In this document: positions 1-4,986 of the stretch, piece after piece | How positions within the stretch are numbered: position 1 is the first letter of the stretch | How the letters are laid out: every line of letters begins with the position of its first letter | DNA from: Oscillospiraceae bacterium | GTDB taxonomy: Bacteria; Bacillota; Clostridia; Oscillospirales; UBA644 | DNA length: 5,424 nt | Assembly (NCBI GenBank): GCA_015067385.1 | Contig: SVMP01000144.1 | Span: forward strand, 1-5,424 | Direction of reading: 5' to 3' | Program-made: the position numbers and the translations under genes | Notes under the pieces: model-generated | What the model was told of the DNA's origin: nothing | Database searches by the model: none | The model's input: only the letters and a program-made list of their open reading frames with translations

Positions 1-24
1 GTTCGAGTCCCTAATGATCCACCA
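1..24 (+). tRNA. 3' end of a tRNA or tRNA remnant (T loop, acceptor strand, CCA)
   Basis: GTTCGAGTCCC is the conserved TpsiC loop with the 3' half of its stem, followed by seven bases (ATGATCC) that would be the 3' acceptor strand, discriminator A and an encoded CCA at 22-24. A genuine partner would need a 5' acceptor strand near GGATCAT upstream of the window. It is either the end of an intact tRNA or another truncated repeat copy; the window cannot decide. Confidence 0.45.
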
Positions 25-63
25 GAAGAACTTATACAGCAATGTGTAGGTTCTTCTTTTTTT
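24..63 (+). terminator. Strong intrinsic terminator after tRNA-like 3' end (unit A)
   Basis: AGAAGAAC (24-31) pairs perfectly with GTTCTTCT (50-57). The stem continues through TTATACA (32-38) and TGTGTAG (43-49) with two wobble pairs, giving about 15 bp closed by a GCAA tetraloop (39-42). A run of seven T follows (57-63). Its position right after the encoded CCA suits termination of a tRNA transcript. Confidence 0.88.
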
Positions 64-73
64 GTTTAGGCTT

Positions 74-139
74 TACGGCTCATACCCGTGTTGGCGAGGT
101 GTAAACACCACTGGGGTTCGAGTCCCTAATGATCCACCA
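74..139 (+). pseudogene. tRNA 3'-part remnant, CAT anticodon-like arm (copy A/B junction)
   Basis: A 5-bp arm (TACGG 74-78 with CCGTG 86-90, one T-G pair) closes a 7-base loop CTCATAC with CAT at 81-83, as in a Met-type anticodon arm. A GGTG-TAAA-CACC hairpin follows at 98-109, then a T arm (112-116 with 124-128, loop TTCGAGT), the 3' acceptor strand 129-135 and CCA 137-139. Nothing upstream pairs with the acceptor strand ATGATCC and there is no D arm. The 5' half is replaced by the T tract of the preceding terminator. A normal cloverleaf cannot form, so this is called a remnant. The long variable-like arm is also atypical for a Met tRNA. Confidence 0.65.
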
Positions 140-227
140 GAAGAACTTATACAGCAATGTGTAGGTTCTTTTTTTGTTTAGACTTTACGGCTCATAACCG
201 TGTTGGCGAGGTGTAAACACCGCCGGG
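116..227 (+). repeat. Direct repeat unit B
   Basis: Second full copy of the unit, 112 bases. It keeps the T loop, acceptor 3' strand and CCA (137-139), the hairpin terminator, the CAT-containing arm (186-202) and the GGTG-TAAA-CACC hairpin. Near identity to unit A shows a recent tandem duplication or continuing homogenisation. Confidence 0.9.
141..175 (+). terminator. Intrinsic terminator (unit B)
   Basis: AAGAAC (141-146) pairs with GTTCTT (165-170) and continues through the same seven-pair inner stem to a GCAA loop at 154-157. A T tract spans 169-175. It is the unit A terminator shortened by three bases. Confidence 0.87.
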
Positions 228-242
228 GTTCGAGTCCCTAAT
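186..242 (+). pseudogene. tRNA 3'-part remnant, CAT anticodon-like arm (copy B/C junction)
   Basis: The same arrangement as the preceding remnant. The arm TACGG (186-190) pairs with CCGTG (198-202) around a loop CTCATAA with CAT at 193-195. A hairpin GGTG-TAAA-CACC follows (210-221), then the T loop TTCGAGT. Here the T stem has a C-A mismatch and the acceptor strand and CCA are lost after CCCTAAT, so this copy is more decayed at its 3' end. Confidence 0.6.
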
Positions 243-285
243 AAATTATAAAAGAACTTGTACACCGATGCCTGTAATCTTTTTA
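228..285 (+). repeat. Decayed third repeat copy (partial)
   Basis: The unit restarts with GTTCGAGTCCCTAAT at 228-242, then diverges. The acceptor/CCA end is replaced by AT-rich sequence, but an AAGAACTTGTACA stretch recognisably follows the first hairpin arm of units A and B, and a T-rich tract follows. The hairpin is no longer well paired. The copy merges into the promoter of the first lipoprotein gene, so the repeat array directly abuts the gene array. Confidence 0.65.
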
Positions 286-293
286 TTTTTTTA

Positions 294-322
294 TTGACAT
301 TTAATTTTATTTATGATATACT
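294..322 (+). promoter_or_regulatory. Promoter of first lipoprotein gene
   Basis: A perfect -35 TTGACA (294-299), a 17-base spacer and a -10 TATACT (317-322), preceded by TG at 314-315, make an extended -10 housekeeping-sigma promoter. Transcription should start near 329, giving a leader of about 26 bases to the ATG at 355. That is too short for a riboswitch. Confidence 0.88.
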
Positions 323-339
323 AAAAGAAAAGTGAGATG

Positions 340-344
340 AAAGG
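340..344 (+). promoter_or_regulatory. Ribosome binding site that selects ATG 355
   Basis: AAAGG at 340-344 lies 10 bases before ATG 355. The upstream in-frame ATG at 337 has only a GTGAG directly abutting it and would leave a leader of about 8 bases. Starting at 355 also puts the lipobox Cys at residue 21, as in the other three paralogs. Confidence 0.7.
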
Positions 345-354
345 TATATTTAAA

Positions 355-1773
355 ATGAGAAAAATAGCAAAAATTCTTCTTCTTGCAATGCTCATTTCCA
401 TATTTGCAACAGCATGTAATGCTTCAGTTGAAGATGAAGTTTTTGACATTGATTTTACAGGAGAAAAAAAGGGAACTGATCTCGAAGGATTTGAAATGGT
501 TTACGAGTTTGGTCTTCCTGCAAATGCGATGGGGCTTGAAAGTTGTCTTGGCTATGAGTTAGATACTCCTTTCGGCGACCTTGCTGTTGAAAGATTAAAA
601 GAAGTTCAACAAAAACTAAATTGTAAAGTTAATGTTAATTATAGAGAAAAAGGTTCATCATGCGGACTTTTCGTTGCGGCTTCCGCCAGCGGAACTTTCC
701 TTTGTGATGCGATCTCCGGTATTTCTGACATGTGGGCGGATGTTGCTCGAATCGGAATGGTAGTCGGTCTTTCGGAACTTGAGGATTATATAGATTACCG
801 TGATGAAGAGAAATGGGGCTACAGAAATATGCTCAAGGTCGTTTATTATGAAGACGATCTTTACGGTGTAATTCCTCTTCTTTGGCCCGAAATTGCTATT
901 ACTTTTGAATCTCCGATCGTTGTTAACGAAAATATCATTTCACAGCTTGGTGTTACAGACCCTCGTGATTATATTGAAAACGGCGAATGGACATGGGATA
1001 AATTCAAAGAAGTTCTTGAACTTTATTATCTTGAAGAAGCAGGCGAAGTTAAACACTATGCACTTACCTGCGGCGCCGGTGCGTTTGCGGCGATGTTTAT
1101 CCGTTCAAACGGTGACTTATATGCTGAAAAAAATTCTAACGGTGAGTATGTTCCCGGTTTTATTTCCACTACTGCCGTAAAAGCTATGGAAGCTGCTATT
1201 GATATTTTCCATGGTTCAACATCTCATACGATCGATTCAAAGTCAGATGCTGTTGACGCTCTTATCAACGGTAATACTGTTATGGGTGCGATGAACGGCG
1301 ATAAGATAGTTACTATCGGTTCGAGAATTACAAGAGAAATGGATAATTTCGGCATCCTTTCATGGCCGACAGGTCCTGATGTTGACCCCGGTTATGATTT
1401 TGCGACTCACTCTAATATAGAAATGTGTATCGCTTTTTCCCGTATGTCTAAAAATCCCGAAGCAACTGCAGCTATAATCAATTCTATTTATGAACCTTTT
1501 GACGGTTATGAAACTCTTGACGATATCATCGACCATATGGCTCACAGTTATTTCTTTGACAGAAGAGATGCTGTTGTATTCTACGATATGTTCAAAGCGT
1601 CCGAATATAACTATTTCCATTACGGTCTTCCCGGATCTACTCAGGATTGGCTTACTTCAAATAAATCAATATTTGAATATATTGAGGCTAATACTGATAT
1701 GATCACGGAAGGTATTAACGAATACGTTATGCCGTCTGTTCGCGGTATCGATGCTCTTTGGGGCGAAGAATAA
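355..1773 (+). CDS. Extracellular solute-binding lipoprotein, family 1-like (paralog 1)
   Basis: Predicted lipid-anchored substrate-binding protein of the kind that delivers ligands, mostly sugars or oligosaccharides, to ABC importers. It has 472 residues from ATG 355. Residues 1-20 are a lipoprotein signal peptide (MRKIAK, a hydrophobic core, then FATA before Cys21). After the acidic segment EDEVFDIDF comes a mature body with family 1 style features: LLWPE near 175-179, the WTWDKF helix start at 212-217, SWPTGP near 336-341, and a C-terminal helical region ending RGIDALWGEE. The conserved Trp and other aromatic residues would suit a sugar-binding cleft, but this is inference. The length is normal for the family. 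Six Cys besides Cys21 (64, 90, 103, 117, 239, 358) are unusual for an exported protein. It has its own promoter and terminator, with no transporter gene beside it. The substrate cannot be told from sequence. An alternative start at 337 would add six residues. Confidence 0.85.
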   Translation: MRKIAKILLLAMLISIFATACNASVEDEVFDIDFTGEKKGTDLEGFEMVYEFGLPANAMGLESCLGYELDTPFGDLAVERLKEVQQKLNCKVNVNYREKGSSCGLFVAASASGTFLCDAISGISDMWADVARIGMVVGLSELEDYIDYRDEEKWGYRNMLKVVYYEDDLYGVIPLLWPEIAITFESPIVVNENIISQLGVTDPRDYIENGEWTWDKFKEVLELYYLEEAGEVKHYALTCGAGAFAAMFIRSNGDLYAEKNSNGEYVPGFISTTAVKAMEAAIDIFHGSTSHTIDSKSDAVDALINGNTVMGAMNGDKIVTIGSRITREMDNFGILSWPTGPDVDPGYDFATHSNIEMCIAFSRMSKNPEATAAIINSIYEPFDGYETLDDIIDHMAHSYFFDRRDAVVFYDMFKASEYNYFHYGLPGSTQDWLTSNKSIFEYIEANTDMITEGINEYVMPSVRGIDALWGEE

Positions 1774-1796
1774 TTTAACGTTTATTTTTAACACTG

Positions 1797-1831
1797 ACAG
1801 GTTCCGAAAACTTTTCGGGACCTGTTTTTTT
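1797..1831 (+). terminator. Intrinsic terminator of paralog 1
   Basis: ACAGGTTCCGAA (1797-1808) pairs with TTCGGGACCTGT (1814-1825), 12 bp with one wobble, around a five-base loop, followed by seven T (1825-1831). It begins 23 bases after the TAA stop and ends transcription before the next gene's promoter. Confidence 0.93.
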
Positions 1832-1854
1832 GATATAAACATCTATTTTATTGA

Positions 1855-1883
1855 TTGACAGTCTTTTAAATTTATGTTATACT
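1855..1883 (+). promoter_or_regulatory. Promoter of paralog 2
   Basis: TTGACA (1855-1860), a 17-base spacer and TATACT (1878-1883), with TG at 1875-1876 forming an extended -10. The geometry is the same as at the first gene. Expected start of transcription is near 1890. Confidence 0.9.
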
Positions 1884-1900
1884 TTAGTCAGATAAATAAA

Positions 1901-1907
1901 AGGGGAG
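1901..1907 (+). promoter_or_regulatory. Ribosome binding site of paralog 2
   Basis: AGGGGAG lies 8 bases before ATG 1916 and only 2 bases before the in-frame ATG 1910, so 1916 is preferred. An in-frame ATG at 1874 overlaps the -10 region and would not be on the transcript. Confidence 0.8.
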
Positions 1908-1915
1908 ATATGAAT

Positions 1916-3331
1916 ATGAAAAAAATAGTAAAGATCGTTTTATTTGCGTTCTTATTCTCAATTTTTGCAACAGCATGTAATGCAAATGCAGAAAACGAGG
2001 TTTTTGATGTTGATTTTGTAAAAAATTCAGGAGAGCTTGATCTTGAAGGTGTTGAAATCGTATATGAAATAGGTATAGCACCTGAGGTTCTCGGAACACC
2101 TACCTGTCTTGGTTATGATATTGATACTCAGTTCGGTGATCTTGCCGTTCAGAGACTTAAAGATGTTCAGCAAAAGCTTAACTGCACTCTTGATATCAAA
2201 TACACAGATAACTATTATTCCTGCCGAAATTTTGTTGCGGCATCAGCCAGCGGTGCTTTCTTCTGTGACGTTATTTCCGGTATTTCCGATATGTGGGCAG
2301 ACGTTGCCCGACTCGGTATGCTTGTAGGCCTTTCCGAACTCGAAGAATATATCGATTACCGTAATGAGGCTAAATGGGGCTACAGAAATATGCTTGAGGT
2401 TATCTATTATGAAGATGACCTTTACGGCATCGTTCCTCTTCTTTGGCCTGAGATCTCTGTTTCTTTCGGTTGTCCTATCGTTGTCAATGAAGATCTTATT
2501 GCAACTTACGGCCACACAGACCCCCGCGATTATCTTGAAAACGGTGAATGGACATGGGATAAATTCAAGGAAGTTCTTGAACTTTATTACGTTCAGGAGG
2601 GCGGTCAGACAAAATATTATTCCATGACCTGCAGTCCCGCAACATTCGGTGATATGTTCCTTTTGTCCAACGGCTCTCATTATGCAGTTAAAAATGATAA
2701 AGGCGAATACGAATACGGATTTTTTACCCCTGAAGCAATCAAAGCTATGACTGTCGGCCTCGAAATATTTGAAGGTACTCTTGCTCATACCTTTGATAAA
2801 ACAACCGAACCTGTAGATGCTCTTATTGACGGTACAACCGTTATGGGTTCGCTTTATTCCGAAAGCATTATCGGTCTTAACGGCAGAATATCAAAGGAAA
2901 TGGATAATTTCGGTATTCTTTCGTGGCCCACAGGTCCGGACGTTGAACCCGGATATAAATTCGGATTTTTACATAACATCGAAAGATGTATATCTTTCTC
3001 CCGTATGTCTAAATATCCTGAGGCAACAGCGGCAGTTATAAGCGCCATCTATGAGCCGTTTGAAAGCTATGATGATATCGATGATATTCTTGAACTTATG
3101 AGCCATAACTATTTCTTTGATCCGCGTGACTCAAAAGTATTTTACGATATGTTCTTTGCTGCAGATTACACTTATTTCCATTATCAGCTGTATGATCAGA
3201 TGCATTATTGGGTAACTTACAATAAATCTGTAACAGAATATGTTGAAGCATATTCTGAAATCGTAGAAGAAGGCTTTGACGAATATGTGCTTCCTTCAAT
3301 GCGCGGTATCGAAGCTGTCTGGGGCGAATAA
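1916..3331 (+). CDS. Extracellular solute-binding lipoprotein, family 1-like (paralog 2)
   Basis: A 471-residue lipoprotein and the closest relative of the preceding gene. The signal peptide MKKIVK plus a hydrophobic core ends in FATA-Cys21, followed by the same acidic segment ENEVFDVDF and a DLEG motif. The body aligns with paralog 1 nearly without gaps: the SGISDMWADVAR segment, LLWPE, WTWDKF (Trp212) and SWPTGP (Trp337) fall at the same residue numbers. It should be anchored to the outer face of the membrane and bind a solute, probably a carbohydrate, for an ABC importer encoded elsewhere; the role is inferred from family resemblance. The middle of the gene is almost identical in DNA to paralog 1 (985-1028 versus 2546-2589 differ by one base), while flanking parts differ more. 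It carries seven Cys besides Cys21. The start at 1916 is set by the ribosome site; ATG 1910 would add two residues. Confidence 0.86.
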   Translation: MKKIVKIVLFAFLFSIFATACNANAENEVFDVDFVKNSGELDLEGVEIVYEIGIAPEVLGTPTCLGYDIDTQFGDLAVQRLKDVQQKLNCTLDIKYTDNYYSCRNFVAASASGAFFCDVISGISDMWADVARLGMLVGLSELEEYIDYRNEAKWGYRNMLEVIYYEDDLYGIVPLLWPEISVSFGCPIVVNEDLIATYGHTDPRDYLENGEWTWDKFKEVLELYYVQEGGQTKYYSMTCSPATFGDMFLLSNGSHYAVKNDKGEYEYGFFTPEAIKAMTVGLEIFEGTLAHTFDKTTEPVDALIDGTTVMGSLYSESIIGLNGRISKEMDNFGILSWPTGPDVEPGYKFGFLHNIERCISFSRMSKYPEATAAVISAIYEPFESYDDIDDILELMSHNYFFDPRDSKVFYDMFFAADYTYFHYQLYDQMHYWVTYNKSVTEYVEAYSEIVEEGFDEYVLPSMRGIEAVWGE

Positions 3332-3349
3332 CTTTATACTGACATCTCT

Positions 3350-3385
3350 ATAAGTTCCGAGAATGACGCTCGGAACTTATTTTTT
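3350..3385 (+). terminator. Intrinsic terminator of paralog 2
   Basis: ATAAGTTCCGAG (3350-3361) and CTCGGAACTTAT (3369-3380) form a perfect 12-bp stem with a 7-base loop and a run of six T (3380-3385). The next promoter's -35 box begins at 3387, two bases after the T tract, so terminator and promoter are directly joined. Confidence 0.94.
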
Positions 3386-3386
3386 G

Positions 3387-3415
3387 TTGACAAATAAATT
3401 GATATATGTTATACT
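3387..3415 (+). promoter_or_regulatory. Promoter of paralog 3
   Basis: TTGACA (3387-3392), a 17-base spacer and TATACT (3410-3415), with TG at 3407-3408 (extended -10). Transcription should start near 3422, leaving a leader of about 19 bases. Confidence 0.9.
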
Positions 3416-3440
3416 GAAAAAAACGAAAAGAGGGAATGAT

Positions 3441-4856
3441 ATGAAGAAAATAGCGAAAATACTCCTTATAGCAATGCTTTTTTCTCTTTTTACAACAGCG
3501 TGCGGATCTGCTGAACAAGAGGTTTTTGATGTTGATTTTTCTGTTAGCACGGAAGGCATTGACCTTGAGGGCGCAAATATTGTTTACAAGGTGTATGTTC
3601 CAAGCAACTATGATGTTAATAACCAGATTCTCGGTTATGAACTTGACACAATATTTGCAGATATGGCAAAACAGCGCCTTGACGATGTCGAAAAAAATCT
3701 TAACTGTACCATTGAATTATTAAGCGGAAACAATGCTTCGGAATACATGACCGCAGCAGTTTCTGGCACTTTTATTTCCGATGCGGCTATGTGCGAAACG
3801 GGTCCGCTTGTACAGGCGGCGAGGGTTGGTATGCTTATCGGTCTTTCCGAGCTCGGTGATTATATCGATTATACCAATGAAGCGAAGTGGGGCTATCGGA
3901 ATATGCTTGAGATCATAGCTTATGAAGACGATGTTTTCGGTCTTACGCCTCTTCTTTGGCCTGAACTTTCCGTTTATGTACGTGATCCTATCGTTGTTAA
4001 TGAGGACCTTATTACTGCTCTCGGTGAAACCGATCCCAGAGAATATATTGAAAATAAGCAGTGGACATGGGATGTCTTTGAAGATTGTCTCGGAAGATAT
4101 TACGTTGAAGAAGGCGGAGAGGTAAAGCATTATTCTCTTACGTCGGATGCAGGAATATTCGGTTCAATGTTTGTGTTCTCTAACGGTTCAACATTTGTTG
4201 AAAAAAATGATAAAGGCGAATATGTTTCGGGTTTATACACCGAAGAAGCAAGAAAAGCTATGCAACGCGGCATAGAAATTTTTAACGGCCCCAACGCTCA
4301 CACTATTTGTAAACAGTCTTATGATGCCATTACAGATAATCTGATCAACGGCAAAACAGTGCTCGGTCCGCTGAGATCGTATGAGATAATTGGGTTAAGA
4401 GGCAGAATTGCCAGAGAAATGACAAACTTCGGCTTGCTTTCATGGCCTCACGGACCGGATGTTGAACCCGGATATGTTTTCGCATATTATTCAAATATTC
4501 ATAATTGTATTGCTTTTTCACGCAGTACGCAGCAACCTGAAGCTACAGCAATGGCTATCAGCGCACTTTACGAACCGTTTGAAGAATATCCGAATATGGA
4601 ATCGGTTATTGATTTTTTAACAAAAACTTATTTCTTTGACAGACAGGATGCCGAAATATATTCCGGAATGTACACGAACTCCTACTATATGTACTTTAAC
4701 GAAGGTATGTCCGGATTTTTAAACGGTTGGATTGGTTCTAATAAGTCCGTTTCTGAACATCTCGAATCATATGAAGATACAGTTGCAACATGCATAGAAA
4801 AATATGCCGCACCTGCAATGAGAGGTCTCGAAGCTGTTTACGGCGACGCAGAATAA
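3441..4856 (+). CDS. Extracellular solute-binding lipoprotein, family 1-like (paralog 3)
   Basis: A 471-residue lipoprotein and a more divergent member of the array. Start ATG 3441 follows GAGGG (3430-3434) at 6 bases and gives the signal peptide MKKIAK-core-TTA-Cys21. In-frame ATG 3363 lies in the loop of the preceding terminator and is excluded. Conserved marks: EQEVFDVDF after the Cys, GIDLEG, LLWPE, WTWDVF (Trp208), SWPHGP (Trp335), C-terminal RGLEAVYGDAE. The N-terminal lobe differs: the SGISDMWADVAR segment of paralogs 1 and 2 is replaced by CETGPLVQAAR, and the segment around residue 100 is shorter. This suggests a changed ligand pocket or a different ligand; that is inference. No permease or ATPase is adjacent. 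Predicted role is surface solute capture for an ABC importer encoded elsewhere, or a stand-alone binding function. Confidence 0.85.
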   Translation: MKKIAKILLIAMLFSLFTTACGSAEQEVFDVDFSVSTEGIDLEGANIVYKVYVPSNYDVNNQILGYELDTIFADMAKQRLDDVEKNLNCTIELLSGNNASEYMTAAVSGTFISDAAMCETGPLVQAARVGMLIGLSELGDYIDYTNEAKWGYRNMLEIIAYEDDVFGLTPLLWPELSVYVRDPIVVNEDLITALGETDPREYIENKQWTWDVFEDCLGRYYVEEGGEVKHYSLTSDAGIFGSMFVFSNGSTFVEKNDKGEYVSGLYTEEARKAMQRGIEIFNGPNAHTICKQSYDAITDNLINGKTVLGPLRSYEIIGLRGRIAREMTNFGLLSWPHGPDVEPGYVFAYYSNIHNCIAFSRSTQQPEATAMAISALYEPFEEYPNMESVIDFLTKTYFFDRQDAEIYSGMYTNSYYMYFNEGMSGFLNGWIGSNKSVSEHLESYEDTVATCIEKYAAPAMRGLEAVYGDAE

Positions 4857-4872
4857 ATAAATCTTAACACTG

Positions 4873-4907
4873 ATTTCCTCGGAATTGACCTCCGAGGAGA
4901 TTTTTTT
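4873..4907 (+). terminator. Intrinsic terminator of paralog 3
   Basis: ATTTCCTCGGA (4873-4883) pairs with TCCGAGGAGAT (4891-4901), 11 bp with one wobble, around a 7-base loop, and seven T follow (4901-4907). It starts 16 bases after the TAA stop. Confidence 0.92.
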
Positions 4908-4938
4908 GTTCAAATTTTTTTGATATTTGAAAATATTG

Positions 4939-4967
4939 TTGACTTGAATTTATTTTTGTGTTATACT
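4939..4967 (+). promoter_or_regulatory. Promoter of paralog 4
   Basis: TTGACT (4939-4944; one mismatch to the -35 consensus), a 17-base spacer and TATACT (4962-4967), with TG at 4959-4960. The predicted transcript start near 4974 leaves only about 13 bases, with the ribosome site AAAGGAG (4974-4980) at its very 5' end. Confidence 0.87.
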
Positions 4968-4986
4968 GAAAAAAAAGGAGTTTTTT

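Larger units (their letters stand above)
1..115 (+). repeat. Direct repeat unit A (tRNA 3' end + terminator + tRNA-like arm)
   Basis: This is the first of two nearly identical tandem units. It begins in the T loop of a tRNA-like sequence (GTTCGAGTCCC), runs through a CCA end at 22-24, a strong hairpin and T tract (24-63), then an anticodon-like arm and a variable-arm-like hairpin up to 115. Unit B starts again with the same T-loop sequence at 116. The units differ only by about 3 bases of length at the hairpin/T tract and by a handful of substitutions (for example CATACCC versus CATAACC, and ACCACTGGG versus ACCGCCGGG). The window starts inside the array, so the true 5' boundary is unknown. 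Confidence 0.9.

Noticed and set aside
63..139. Complete tRNA-Met gene
   Set aside because: The anticodon-like arm, T arm and CCA are present, but no D arm and no 5' strand complementary to ATGATCC exist upstream; the preceding bases are the terminator T tract.
1..240. CRISPR-like array from tandem direct repeats
   Set aside because: The units are about 112-115 bp, contiguous and without unique spacers. They contain tRNA parts and terminators, and no cas gene is visible.
323..354. Riboswitch or attenuator in the leaders of the lipoprotein genes
   Set aside because: Predicted leaders are only about 13-26 bases long, too short for a structured sensor. The hairpins between the genes lie upstream of the promoters and terminate the previous gene.
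1874..1915. Upstream start of paralog 2 at ATG 1874
   Set aside because: This ATG overlaps the extended -10 of the gene's own promoter and would lie upstream of the transcript start. It would also add a polar extension before the signal peptide.
2243..2788. Reverse-strand open frame of 181 codons
   Set aside because: It lies entirely inside paralog 2, antisense to a clearly conserved protein. The protein has no recognisable domain, and similar antisense frames appear at the equivalent place in paralog 3, as expected from shared codon bias.
3363..3440. Upstream start of paralog 3 at ATG 3363
   Set aside because: It sits in the loop of the preceding gene's terminator and upstream of the promoter. 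ATG 3441 has a good ribosome site and matches the paralogs.
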